Positions 26,419 through 37,900 of a DNA stretch of 64,000 nt are shown here, piece after piece; positions within the stretch are counted from its first letter, which is position 1, and every line of letters begins with the position of its first letter. Under the pieces are notes generated by a model. It was not told the origin of the DNA, did not search any database, and saw only the letters and a list, made by a program, of their open reading frames with translations. The translations under genes were made by a program, and so were the position numbers. Source of the DNA: Aliikangiella coralliicola (GTDB lineage Bacteria; Pseudomonadota; Gammaproteobacteria; Enterobacterales; Kangiellaceae); contig NZ_ML660165.1 in NCBI RefSeq assembly GCF_007004725.1, forward strand, positions 372,001 to 436,000, read 5' to 3'.

Positions 26419-27402
26419 CTACTTTTTTATAGAAGCGCTTTGCAGATTTTCAGCAGGTTGTTCAGATCGCTTAAGCATTGCCTGCTCAATATCTTTAAGA
26501 ACCTGCAGCGCTGCTAAAGGTCCACCAACTGAAGTCCATAGTGAACCATCAACGGGGATAACTTGATTTTGTCGGCTTGCCTTCAATTGCTTAAAAGGCT
26601 CTGAATTTCTTGCAACTTGCATGGCATCCACCGCATCACCTGTGCCGTCTAAAGTTCCCAGAAAAATCCAGTCAGCATCAATCTGATGTAGCGCTTCTAA
26701 AGACAACGGCCTTGAATGGTGGTATCCCTTCTGCTGCTGTACTTTCGGGCGCTGAAGTTTTAAGTCGCGAACGATTAAACTGGCAAATGAATCATTAAAC
26801 ATATAAGCCGGTCCCTTAGGATTCCAGCGAACGATACTCACTGTGGAGTTTTTACTATTCTTGAGATTAGTTTTCACATCTTCTAATCTTTGGTGATATT
26901 GTTCGAGAAACAATCCAGCTTCCGATTCTCGATTTAAAACGGTGGCGATTCGAGCAAAAATTTCGCGCCAACTCTCACCTCGCTTAGCCGTTACAACAGT
27001 CGGCGCAATCAGGCTTAGCTGTTTCATAACACCCGGGCGCTGTTGAGAGGTGATAATCAGGTCGGGCTGTAGTTCAATAATTTTTTCCAGGTTCGGCCGA
27101 CCAATGTCACCAACGATACTTAGCTCCATTGATGAATCAAGCTGCTTAGCAATTGGTTTTAAATAACGCGGAATATCCCCCTGCCCTCTTCCACGAATGG
27201 TCGCAGAAGGAGCAATGCGCAAAGCCAGGGTACTGTCATAGTCTATTTCACTTAATGCGACTACTTTCTTCGGCTCAACGGGCACTTGAACTTTATTGCC
27301 CAACGCATCAAACACACTGCGAGTGGTGGCTTGAACCTGCCCGATAGTCATGACAGCCAGTGAACAAATAACTGCTAAAAATAGTTTTGTCAGTTTATGC
27401 AT
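26419..27402 (-). CDS. Iron-siderophore ABC transporter periplasmic binding protein (FecB-like)
   Basis: 327 residues with a signal peptide (1-26, ending QVQATT). The body is a class-III two-lobed fold with a long connecting helix. Landmarks are VVALSEIDYDSTLAL at ~48-62 and the LQPDLIITSQ stretch at ~110. No lipobox is seen, so it is probably free in the periplasm. It delivers ferric siderophore to the FecCD-type permease encoded divergently (28714 onward). It follows the siderophore-interacting protein (27547) on the same strand with a 144-bp gap, so the two are probably cotranscribed. The siderophore is inferred from the locus to be the local catecholate; no direct evidence. Confidence 0.9.
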   Translation of the reverse strand: MHKLTKLFLAVICSLAVMTIGQVQATTRSVFDALGNKVQVPVEPKKVVALSEIDYDSTLALRIAPSATIRGRGQGDIPRYLKPIAKQLDSSMELSIVGDIGRPNLEKIIELQPDLIITSQQRPGVMKQLSLIAPTVVTAKRGESWREIFARIATVLNRESEAGLFLEQYHQRLEDVKTNLKNSKNSTVSIVRWNPKGPAYMFNDSFASLIVRDLKLQRPKVQQQKGYHHSRPLSLEALHQIDADWIFLGTLDGTGDAVDAMQVARNSEPFKQLKASRQNQVIPVDGSLWTSVGGPLAALQVLKDIEQAMLKRSEQPAENLQSASIKK

Positions 27403-27546
27403 AACGAATCTCTATTATTTTAAGTCGATCTAATGTCAGTTGATCGAAAAAACGTGATATGTTTTTATGTTAATTCAGTGAAATAACACCCATTTTGATT
27501 TGGATTAAATTCAAAAAAGCACTTTGAAAACCTGCATTAGAATTCA

Positions 27547-28422
27547 CTATTCTTGCGCAAGCTGATCCATAACCTCGTGCCGTTCGCTGTGATACCCCTC
27601 TTCACTGAGATTATTTTTCCAGTAGGGCACGGCGTAAATTTGTTTGCGGTGAATTTGCAGTTCTTCCTTTAAGTATTTTCTAATCGCCAAAACCGCATCA
27701 TTTTCACCACCAACCCAGAAAAACACATCATCCGAATTAGATTGAGTAACAGCTGGTTCAACCAAAGGATCAGCCTGCGACCATCCGATTGTTTTTAGCG
27801 CATTCAATAATGGAGATGGTCCCGGCTGTCGGACCAACCAGTGGATCTTAAGCTGCGGCGGGTGCTGAAGTTCGTGAATGTCCGTGACACACGGAACTTC
27901 CAGAAACGCGTGCCCGGTCGCTGATGAAGGCAAAGTCTCTAACAAAGCAGAAATCGCAGGAATAGCAGTTATGTCACCGGCAAAAACAAATTGTTCAGCG
28001 TCTGGTAGCATTGGGTAAGGTCCGCCAGGACTAGAAACGCCGATGTAATCACCTCGCTTAGCATTCAATGCAAAGCGGCTGGCCGGCCCCTCATCACCAT
28101 GGAGCGCAAAATCGATATCTAAAATCATGTCCTCGGGATAGAAGCCTCTCACACTATAAGTTCGGGTCATCGGTCTGATACTTTTATCCGGCCATTCAAT
28201 CCCTTTTTGCCCCATCGTTGGTAAAACAGGCTTTACTTGTCCTTCGAGTGGTAAAAATATTTTGATATGTGCTGCTGGAATATCCTTTGGATAATCTTTC
28301 AGTTGTTCGCCGGTTAACCTGAGTCGACGCAATCTTGGACTGATATTCACAATTTGCTCAACTTGCAAAAGCTTTGGCGAAGAAGGTTTATAAAGATTTT
28401 TACGAGGCTTATTCTTGAGCAT
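27547..28422 (-). CDS. Siderophore-interacting protein, ViuB/YqjH-like ferric-siderophore reductase
   Basis: 291 residues. N-terminal FAD-binding domain (~15-135) with the flavin motif RTYSVRGF (~86-93) and a GPASRFAL stretch; C-terminal NAD(P)H domain (~140-291) with VFAGDITAIPAISALLE and FFWVGGENDAVLAIRKYL. The family reduces and releases iron from catecholate siderophores in the cytoplasm. No Fes-type esterase gene is in the locus, so this reductase is the candidate for iron release. It is divergent from the permease genes, sharing the intergenic Fur-like box region. Confidence 0.92.
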   Translation of the reverse strand: MLKNKPRKNLYKPSSPKLLQVEQIVNISPRLRRLRLTGEQLKDYPKDIPAAHIKIFLPLEGQVKPVLPTMGQKGIEWPDKSIRPMTRTYSVRGFYPEDMILDIDFALHGDEGPASRFALNAKRGDYIGVSSPGGPYPMLPDAEQFVFAGDITAIPAISALLETLPSSATGHAFLEVPCVTDIHELQHPPQLKIHWLVRQPGPSPLLNALKTIGWSQADPLVEPAVTQSNSDDVFFWVGGENDAVLAIRKYLKEELQIHRKQIYAVPYWKNNLSEEGYHSERHEVMDQLAQE

Positions 28423-28638
28423 TTTGTTTTATCTGTTACTTGTTGAATTGATTTTTGACCGTTGCTTTTGTTCGTTGTCAGATCTCACACCTATCTCTTA
28501 TAAAATCGCTTGTAGGAAATAACTTGAGCCCTCATTAGCTTTCTCATGAAAGCATATAAATCCCTAAGTGAGATATAAACATCAACAACAACTTGATCTT
28601 TGGACAAATTAGCGAATGGGCGATACAATAGCACAAAC

Positions 28639-28657
28639 AATAATGATTCGCATTAAG
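28639..28657. promoter_or_regulatory. Putative Fur box in the divergent iron-transport promoter region
   Basis: AATAATGATTCGCATTAAG matches GATAATGATAATCATTATC at ~13-14 of 19 positions. It lies 57 bp before the permease start at 28714 and 217 bp before the reductase gene start at 28422, so it could control the permease operon and perhaps both. Confidence 0.6.
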
Positions 28658-28713
28658 ATTACTATTAACAAATGAATAAATTAGTCACCATTGAAAAATA
28701 AAGGCGTACATTT

Positions 28714-29784
28714 TTGGAAGTCGGCAATTTAAACAAAACCAGCGATATCACGCATGCGGCCACCGATTCTCATCGACTCCCCTTGCTCTACCCGCTTATC
28801 CTCGGTATTGCCGGACTACTAGTGCTGGGAATGACATCAATGCTCACCGGCGCAGGATTTGTTGACGCCAAACAGAGTCTCAACTATCTTATCGGCGACC
28901 CGCAAGCAAAAGAAAATGCGCATCTTGCCATGGTAATGGAGACCTTGCGCGGCCCAAGAACAATTATTGCAATCCTCGTTGGTGTTGCACTGGGTGTTTC
29001 GGCAACCTTGATGCAAAACCTCACTCGAAACCCTTTAGCAGACCCTGGCTTACTCGGCGTTAACGCCGGTGCAGCGCTTGGTGTGGTATTTGGTATTTCG
29101 TTTGCGCAGGCTGAGAATGCAATGAGTTACCTTATTTGGGCTATTTTGGGTGCATCACTGGCCAATATTATTGTCTTGATTGTGGCTCAAACTCGAAAAA
29201 ACACATCTCCACTACGGCTGATTTTAGCCGGAATGGCGATCACCGCTACCTTCGTCGCACTCACCAATTTCTTATTACTTTCTTTCGTTAACTCTCTCGA
29301 TCAATTTCAATACTGGACCATGGGATCATTGTCCGGCGGTCAAATGGAATTAATTTACTGGATGGCCCCAGTGATTATTCTTGGCCTTATTCTGACAGCA
29401 GTTTTCACTCGACCATTGTCGGTTATGTTACTGGGTGATCAAAGCGCCTTATCGTTAGGATTCGATCCGCGAGTGATTCGTTGGAAAATAGTCGTTGTCA
29501 CCACGATATTAACCGCCAGCAGTGTCGCTATGGTCGGTCCGATTGGCTTTCTTGGATTGATTGCAGCTTATCTTGCCAGGGGGCTGGTCGGCGCATCCAT
29601 TGCACGTCAGGTTGTGTTTTCAGCCATCATTGGAGCATTGGTTTTATTGGCCGCCGATATTCTTAGCCGAGTGATTGCCCGACCATTTGAAACACCAGTG
29701 AGTGTATTAACCGCAATTTTAGGCGCCCCCCTGTTAATCTGGATTGTTCGCAGCAATCGCTTACTTTCAATAACGAGCCAATAG
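28714..29784 (+). CDS. FecCD-family siderophore ABC permease (FepD-like)
   Basis: 356 residues with ~9-10 membrane helices. Family marks include RGPRTIIAILVGVALGVSATLMQNLTRNPLADPGLLGVNAGAA split over ~80-120 and the C-terminal GFLGLIAAYLARGLVG/ ADILSRV region for ATPase coupling. The start is TTG: no earlier ATG or GTG is available in frame and AAAGGCG lies 9 bp upstream. It pairs with the next permease (29855) as a heterodimeric channel for ferric siderophore across the inner membrane. It is first in the plus-strand operon with the ATPase at 30902. Confidence 0.94.
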   Translation: MEVGNLNKTSDITHAATDSHRLPLLYPLILGIAGLLVLGMTSMLTGAGFVDAKQSLNYLIGDPQAKENAHLAMVMETLRGPRTIIAILVGVALGVSATLMQNLTRNPLADPGLLGVNAGAALGVVFGISFAQAENAMSYLIWAILGASLANIIVLIVAQTRKNTSPLRLILAGMAITATFVALTNFLLLSFVNSLDQFQYWTMGSLSGGQMELIYWMAPVIILGLILTAVFTRPLSVMLLGDQSALSLGFDPRVIRWKIVVVTTILTASSVAMVGPIGFLGLIAAYLARGLVGASIARQVVFSAIIGALVLLAADILSRVIARPFETPVSVLTAILGAPLLIWIVRSNRLLSITSQ

Positions 29785-29854
29785 CGATGAATGGAGCAAT
29801 CTCGATGCTAAGTATTAATTTTACCAGGGACACAACTCACGGAGAAAACACATA

Positions 29855-30901
29855 GTGGAACTCACACGATTTCAACAACACTATTGTTTTCGTTTTGCTC
29901 ACTATTCGGTGTTAATTCATCCGAAGCAAATTTTAGTTGCCCTGTTTCTTTTTATCTTGTTAGCAGCTGCTTGTCTCATTGCCATTGTCAACGGCTCTGC
30001 CAAGATGTCTGCGTTTACCGCAATTGAAGTATTAACCGGCGGTGGCGATGCAATGAGTAAAATGTTAGTCGAGCAAATTCGTTTGCCTCGTATCACCGCC
30101 GCTTTGATCGCTGGTTTTGCTTTAGGTCTTTCAGGGTGCCTTATTCAAACCACAATTAAAAATCGCTTGGCCACACCAGAAATCATTGGCGTTAATGACG
30201 GAGCAACTGCGGCTGTTGTTTTAGTCTCCGCATTGTCAATGAGCGGCACATGGGCATGGTGGATTGGGCCAATCGGCGCAGTGTGCGCTTTTATTTTCCT
30301 GGCACTTCTCGCGGGGCAACCCGGCAGAGAAGGATATCGTCTGATTGTTATTGGAATGGCGCTGGCTGAACTGTTGCGATCAGGTTCCGACCTGACATTA
30401 TCAATGCAAGAGATGCATTTGGTGAACGGCCTTTATGTCTGGAAAAACGGCAGCCTTAGCGGACAAGGCTATGAAGTCAGCCTTCCTGTCTTGGCAGGGA
30501 TAGGAATTTGTGTCCCGCTATTAATCACTTTGTCGCGCCGCTTAAAAGCCATGCAGTTGAGTGATGATACAGTAAAGACATTAGGTGTTTCGCTTGGTTT
30601 CACGCAAGTTTTAATTTTATTTCTGGCGGTAATAACTGCCGGTCTTGCCTGTGGAATTACCGGTCCCATTGCCTTTGTCGCAATGGCTGCACCTATCTTT
30701 GCAAGCTATCTGACAATACCCAATAGCGTTCCTGTCTGGTTATCCGGGCTGGTTGGTGCGTTATTGGTATTACTCGCAGATACCATTGCGAGAAGTGTTT
30801 CAATCAGCCAGCAAGAAATTGGCGTTGGCATCATCACTTCGTTAATTGGCGGCCCCTTTATGTTATGGGTCTTACTACGCGACTCTGCAGAGGACAAATA
30901 A
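29855..30901 (+). CDS. FecCD-family siderophore ABC permease (FepG-like)
   Basis: 348 residues starting with GTG preceded by GGAG 10 bp upstream. Multiple membrane helices begin at ~28-50. Signatures: LPRITAALIAGFALGLSGCLIQ (split near 77-98), EIIGVNDGATAAVV and GPIAFVAMAAPIFA, typical of the second permease in Fe-siderophore systems. It is joined to the ATPase gene with no gap (stop TAA followed at once by ATG), showing translational coupling. Confidence 0.94.
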   Translation: MELTRFQQHYCFRFAHYSVLIHPKQILVALFLFILLAAACLIAIVNGSAKMSAFTAIEVLTGGGDAMSKMLVEQIRLPRITAALIAGFALGLSGCLIQTTIKNRLATPEIIGVNDGATAAVVLVSALSMSGTWAWWIGPIGAVCAFIFLALLAGQPGREGYRLIVIGMALAELLRSGSDLTLSMQEMHLVNGLYVWKNGSLSGQGYEVSLPVLAGIGICVPLLITLSRRLKAMQLSDDTVKTLGVSLGFTQVLILFLAVITAGLACGITGPIAFVAMAAPIFASYLTIPNSVPVWLSGLVGALLVLLADTIARSVSISQQEIGVGIITSLIGGPFMLWVLLRDSAEDK

Positions 30902-31855
30902 ATGTCGGTGTCGATAAACCAATATAGCTCAGAGCCACAAACAACTGAAATCAAAACATCAACAAAAATAAAAACAACGTCGATAAAAGTTCGGGAAAGA
31001 AAAATGTTAACAACACAAAACTTACATATCCGCTACGGTCAAAACGCTGTTGTAAAAGGAATCAATCTATCGGTAGGACAGGGTGAACTTGTCGCCGTTG
31101 TCGGCCCAAATGGTTGCGGTAAGTCAACCTTGTTAAAAGCACTCGCGAAACTTGAAACGCCGCACCAAGGCGAAGTTTTTTTAAGCGGAAACAGCCTGGC
31201 AAAACTAAACCGAAAAAAACTCGCCAGGAAAATTGCACTGCTACCACAACATCCAGTTGCACCGGAAGGAATCACCGTCGAAGAACTGGTTGGTTATGGA
31301 CGCTATCCCTATCAAAGCCTGTTAAGACAATGGTCAAAAGAAGACGCTAGAATAGTCGCAGATGTGATGGCTAGAGCGCAGGTTAATCAATTTGCCAAAC
31401 GACGCTTATCATCTCTGTCCGGCGGCCAAAGACAGAAAGCCTGGTTAGCGATGGTATTGGCGCAACAAACCCCTTTATTATTGCTCGACGAACCAACCAG
31501 TGCACTCGATATGGGGCATCAAATCGAAGTGTTAAAACTCATCAAAGAACAAACGGCATCAAACACCAGCATCTTGATTGTCATGCACGACCTGGCCGCC
31601 GCTGCTCGCTATGCCGATCGCATCATCGCCATGAAGGATGGAAAAATTATTGCCGACGGAAAACCTCAGCAAGTAGTTACCTCAGCACTGATCCGCTCGC
31701 TTTATTCGGTGGATGCCAACATACTCGAAGCCCCCTGCGATGGAACGCCTGTAATAGTGGCTAAGTCGGAACCGGAACAACCAAGTAGGTTACCGCAAAT
31801 GTCACCAGATTCAGACACAACAAAGCCAACAAAACCCGAGAAGCTGGTGGCGTAG
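30902..31855 (+). CDS. Iron-siderophore ABC transporter ATPase (FepC-like)
   Basis: 317 residues as read from the ATG at 30902, with Walker A GPNGCGKST (68-76), Q-loop in LLPQHPV, signature LSGGQRQ (~173), Walker B LLLLDEPTSALD and the H-loop HDLAAAARYADR. The first 34 residues are a Ser/Thr/Lys-rich extension not usual in the family; an ATG at 31004 with GGGAAAG upstream could be the real start (283 residues). The C-terminal ~35 residues are Pro/Glu-rich and extra. It energises the FecCD permeases. Downstream is the convergent end of the large NRPS (64 bp). Confidence 0.95.
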   Translation: MSVSINQYSSEPQTTEIKTSTKIKTTSIKVRERKMLTTQNLHIRYGQNAVVKGINLSVGQGELVAVVGPNGCGKSTLLKALAKLETPHQGEVFLSGNSLAKLNRKKLARKIALLPQHPVAPEGITVEELVGYGRYPYQSLLRQWSKEDARIVADVMARAQVNQFAKRRLSSLSGGQRQKAWLAMVLAQQTPLLLLDEPTSALDMGHQIEVLKLIKEQTASNTSILIVMHDLAAAARYADRIIAMKDGKIIADGKPQQVVTSALIRSLYSVDANILEAPCDGTPVIVAKSEPEQPSRLPQMSPDSDTTKPTKPEKLVA

Positions 31856-31919
31856 TCTTTGCTAAGGTAAGACACTTAAGAAAAACGCCAGCTCGTCTTC
31901 ACTCAGTTGTCATTTTGCC

Positions 31920-34900
31920 TTACCCCAATTGTCGTCCAACAATTGCTTTCGCCAGCGAGTCTGCGTGTTCCCCGGCTAAACAACTTAGGTGCCCCCCCGA
32001 AACTTGCTTAACGCTAACTTCTCCACGACAAAAAGATTGGTAGTTCCGCTTTATTTGCTCAAGATCAACTAATTCCAGTTGATTTTTATTCACCATAGTT
32101 AAAGAATCTTCCGTCACCAAGCAACCTAAGGACGCATCCAGCGGTCGGCTGATCTGATAGCTCGCCATCATTTTTTGCTGCGCGACAAATAAGTCATTGC
32201 CACTTTCAAGCTCATCCTGTTGGTGTTGCTTAGCTTTTGCAAAATCTCCAGCATCAAGACGGCTCTCTAATAAAATCAACTCCACTTCAATATTTGAGGC
32301 TTTTAAAATATGCATCATTTCAAACGCAATACAGCCACCGAATGAATGCCCAATTAAGGTAATCTTTTCTGTTCCTTGGTCAGACTGATTCGACAGTGCC
32401 TGATTTGAAATTACGCCAGGCAACATTAAATCAACATGGCTTTGCGCCATTTCAACAATCGTGTCAGGCAAACCAAACTTTTTAACCAGATTTTCTGGCT
32501 CAAACACATGTAGTTCAGCTTTATCTGGCAACGCTTCATCTAACAATGCTTCCGCTAGTTTATGGTAGCTCATTGTCGTGAGGCCGGCAGCGGGAACCAG
32601 ATAAATTTTCTGACGTTGAAACTCAACAGGACTTTTTTCTGAAGACCGAACCATTGAAGATAAATTTTTAAGCGGCTCCCCGGTTAATTCAATATCATTA
32701 TTAATTAACTCAATTAATTGTTGCGGCGATGAGCTTTCGATGAGTTGATTAAGCGATAACGAGACTGACATCTGTTGCTTAATCTCCGCCAGTAGTGAAA
32801 TCGCTAACAATGAATGTCCGCCCAATTCGTAAAAATCATCAGTCAAACCAACTTGTTCCACTTTTAAAACCTGCTGCCAAATCGCGCACATGCCCTTTTC
32901 TTGAGTTGTGCCAGGCGCAACATATTTTTGCTCAACCAGTTTTGGATCAGGTAATGCCTTCTCATCTATTTTGCCATTGCTTGTTAACGGCAATTGTTCA
33001 AGAATCTCCCAGTGCGTCGGCTGCATATAAACCGGTAAATTTCTCTGCAATAATTTTTTCAGTTTAGCGAACAGTATTTTATGATCATCGCTATCATGAC
33101 CGTCTCTTTTACCACTGCTTTCATGATTATCGACACAAACTAGATAAGCAACTAACAATTCACGCCCGTCGTATTTCTTAACGACGACCTTTGCCTGACT
33201 AACCCGTTCTTCTTGTAAACAAAGACTTTCAATTTCGTTGAGTTCGACTCGATAACCTCGAATTTTTACCTGGCTATCCTGACGACCTAAAAACACAATC
33301 TCGTTAGCGCCATTGATTAATGCCCTGTCACCGCTATGGTAAACTTTTTTACCTGCACTGAAATCATGAATTTGAAAAGCTCTTTCGTTCAGTGTAGAAC
33401 GATTCAAGTATCCAACAGCAATTCCTTCTCCACCGATGACCAACTCCCCCGGGACTCCTTTGGGCAGCAACCGGTTATTGCCATCCACCACATAGACTTC
33501 TGTTCCCGCGATTGGTCGGCCCAATGTAATATTTTCCCCCGCAACTAGTGTTTTATAGGAAGTAACGATGGATGCTTCTGTTGGTCCATAAACATTGAGT
33601 AAGCGCCTGTTCTTTCCCCAGGTTTCCACTACTTCTGTATCACATCGATCCCCACCGACAACAACGGTTTCTAACTTCGGTAACTCGCGATAAGCCTGAG
33701 CCTGCAGTAATCCAACAGGACTACAAAAATGTGTGATATCGTGACTCTCTATATATTCAGTCAATTGACTTGTCGGTGCCACCAAATGAACTTGAGCACC
33801 ATGGCTCAAGGGACTAAACAATACTTGCGTTGCTGCATCAAAAGCAAAGTTAACCGCGTGTAGCACTCGGCTGTTTTTGGCTAGTCGCCACATTCCACCA
33901 TCGTAGTTCAATAACGAAACAGGCCCTCTGTGGTTAACGGCAACCCCCTTGGGTTTTCCAGTAGTACCAGAGGTGTAAATGATATAAGCCAAATCATCCA
34001 ACCCTACTTTTGGAAGCTCGCGCTGTATTAACTCGGATTGTTGCCTGTCGGATTGTTGCCTGTCAAAATTTGCACATGACTCAATCCACTTTTCATTATC
34101 TATTTCGATCAAACCATAGTTCAGTTCAGGTAAGTCACTTACCTCCCTACTCTTCAACACGTCACTTTCACTAATCAACAATTGAGGATTGGCATCTTCA
34201 ATCATGTAGCTAACGCGCTCTTGTGGTAAATCAGAGTCAATCGGTAAATATGCCGCCCCAGCTTTCAAAGTTGCAATCATCGCAACAACAACAGAAACAT
34301 TTCGAGTTAAGTAAATACCAACCACATCTCCTTTTTTTATTCCTCGATTAAGCATATCTGCTGCTAACCCATTTGCTCTCCGGTTTAGTTCTGCATAACT
34401 TAGCTTTTGTGTTCCACACACCAGTGCGATTGCTTCAGGCTGCAAGTCAGCGTAATTTTCAAAATACCGGTGCATTGCCGATACAGAAAACTTGGCAGAT
34501 TCGCTCTTAAGAATCGAAAGTTCGACATCACCAAACTCAACAAGTGAGTGAGAAAGCTGCCACTTCTCTGGAATTTGTTTGATTATGGAGACAAGTTGAT
34601 CGAGCAACCGGTGAGCAGATTCGCTTCCAAGTATTTGCGAGTCAAATTGTAATTTCACGCCGAGCCGACTATCTCTTTCAAAACCAACTAATCCTAACGG
34701 GTAATTGGTTTTTTCCACCGTCGGATGAAACCTGGCTGTGAGTTCAAACTCACTACTCTCGGCTCTCTTTGTCGGCATCGGATAATTTTCAAAGACCAGT
34801 AACGACTGGAATAAGCGTTGTCCATCGGGTTGGATTTCCGCCAGCGGCTGATAAGCATAGCGATTCATATCGGTCACACGCCGCTGAATTTGTTCGACAA

Positions 34901-37900
34901 TTTCGCTGACCTGGCTCGAATTATCCCACACAACTAACAGAGGCAATGTATTAATAAACAAGCCGACACTCTTATCGATTTCCGCCACGCTAATATCACG
35001 ACCGGAAACTGTTGTGCCGACCAGAGTATGAGTGTCCCCAGTGTAAATTTGAATCAATTTATGCCAGGCAAACTGGATCACGGCATGCATGGTTACGCCG
35101 TGAGATTTTAAACATTGATCAAGACGGCTATACTCATCCAACGTAGAATGCCAAATCACTTCGTCAACTTTTTCAGCCAGCTGGTGTTGGGCTAATCCAC
35201 GTGGCTTATCAACCATGAGGCCCAAATCATTTAAGCGTAGCCGTTGATCCGTTTGCTCATCACGCAATAACGCTTGCCAATAACCACGACATTGATCACG
35301 ATTTTTAAAGTAATACTGCTGCGCTTTAAAATAACTGAGATCTTTCGTTTCAACTGGTCTTTGACCTTTCATCAACGCCAGATAAATGTTGTGGACTCTC
35401 GACAGTAACACAGGACCGCTCCACCCATCTCCGATACTGTGATGCTCGGTTTTAATGATAGTGACTTTTTGTGGGTTAAATCGAACACAAGTTATTCGCA
35501 TTAACCCTGGGTCATTAAGTGCAAAAGGTTTACTCAATTCCAGCTTTTTAAGCTGTGTATACTTTTCGATTTGCTCCGCTTCTCCAGAAAGATCAATGTC
35601 TTGCCATTTTATTTCTACTGACCGAGCGATAACCTGAAGTAACGGCCCCTGCCAATCAAACGCCATCCGCAAAGAGGGAAACTGATTAACTGCCATTTGC
35701 CACGCATCTTTATATACTTTTTGATCAAAGTGACCATCGTAATCCCAACTAGCCTGAACCCGATAAGCGATATCATCTGGGTACTGGAGTGCGTGATAAA
35801 CCAGTCCTTGTTGCAAAGCATTAGCAGGGAATATTTGTTCAATGGGATAACGCGCTTGTAATTGGTTTAAACGGTCTCGTTCAATTTGGCTCTCAACAAA
35901 GTCGCCAGGTGTAAATTGTTGGATGCCACGTGACACTCTATCGCTACAAATTTCAATGAGCGTAGTAAGCTCTGCACGTAAATTATCCGCAATTTTATCA
36001 AGCGCGAGTTCAGTTATCCTGCCGGAAAGATGAAAAACCAATTGACCGTCATTCACTCGGCAGTTCACCGAAAGTAAACTCGTGTTTGGGTTCCCCAGGT
36101 TTTCAGAACTCGTAGTAACGCCTGCTACTTCTGGAGTAATCGTCCAGTGATTATCTCGCTGAGTGGATTGAGACTCGAACTGTCCCAGATAATTAAAACT
36201 GATCCTGGCTTTTGCAAGGGATCTTAACTCACTATTTTGGCGTAAATATTTATACGCGCCGAAACTAGCACCTTTATCAGGAATCGCTCTCAAAGTTTCC
36301 TTAGTCTCTATTAACGTATCAACCAGGTTGCCTTGATTTTTTAATTTGACCGGATAAGCAGAAGTAAACCAACCCACTGTTCGGCTGACATCAATATTGT
36401 CTGACAAGGCTTCACGTCCATGCCCTTCTAACGTCACATAAAATTGCTCACTATCGATTAGTGGAGACACTGCTGCTGCAAGCGCAGTTAATAACACATC
36501 GTTAATTTCCGTTGAAAAGGCACCATGAATTTCAGATAACAAAGATTGAGTTTTATCGACATCCAGTTCAAGTTGAGTTGCCGCATTTTGTGGGGCGGTA
36601 ATCGACCAGTTTTGACCATCTTCAGAATCGGACAACTGTTCATGCCAATAATGATATTCTTCGGTTTCACTATTCGCTCGCTCTTCAAGCAAACTTTGCC
36701 ACTGACGATAGCTGGAAGTTTTGTTAAGCGCTTTGTTGCCCTCGTAAAACCTGTGCAAGTCCTCCGCCAATATACGCCAGGAAACAGCGTCAATTAATAA
36801 GTGATGAGCAGCAAAAAAGATTCTCGACTCTTGATTGTCCAAACCTGAAATATAAGCAATGGTCCAAAGTGGCCCATTTATCACATCAAACTCACCCTGT
36901 AACTCGCTAAGCTTCTTTTGCAGCGCCTCAGAATAAACAGAACGATCGTTGAAATCACTCGCATCAATATGATAAATATCCGGGATAGTAAGCTCTTCAA
37001 GATAAACCTGTCCCTGAGAACTAAAGGATGTTCTTAACATATCGTGATGTTCAACCAACATCTTGAGTGCTTGTGTTAACTGTTCCAAATTGAGCTGTGG
37101 TACTTTAATTAAAAACGCCTGATTAAAGTAGTTCGGCTGTATCAGGTCTAATTCAAAAAACCACTGCTGAATTGGGTGTAACGGAAATTGGCCAACCAGT
37201 TTTCCTTGTTCAGCATCAACCTGAACTTCTTCTGTACGCGTATCAATTAGTATGGCGAGCTGCTGAATCGTGCGGCTTTCAAAAACGTCTTGAACAGAAC
37301 ATTGAATATTGTTTTCTCGCAATCTTGAAGTAAGTTGAATTGCAAGAATTGAATCTCCACCAATTTGATAAAAGTCATCTTTTGTACCGACTTTTTCCAA
37401 GTTCAACAAGGTTTGCCAACACTCGCAAAGTAATTTTTCAAGTTCTGTTTCAGGTTCGGAAAACGCGTTAGACAATGCTTGCCAGTGGGGAACAGGAAGC
37501 GCTCTTCGATCAATCTTACCATTAACCGTGAGCGGCATAGATTCCAAAATCTGATAGTTTGCCGGAACCATATGCTTCGGCAGTTGAGCCGTCAGAGTCT
37601 CTTGCAATTGCTGACTAATATCTTCTTCCGCGACAACATAAGCGACTAGCTGAAGCGTGTTGTTATGATCTTTTAACATTTCAACAATGGCTTCTTTAAC
37701 GCCATCGCAAGTACGAATTGCAGTCTCAATTTCACCTAACTCAATTCGAAAGCCACGTATTTTAACCTGGTGATCGACTCGGCCTAAGAAACTTAACTCA
37801 AAATCATCTGTCCATTTTACCAAGTCGCCGGTTTTATATAATTTCTCCCCTGATAACTTTTTCCCTAAGAACTGAGAAAACGGATTATCAACAAAGGCTT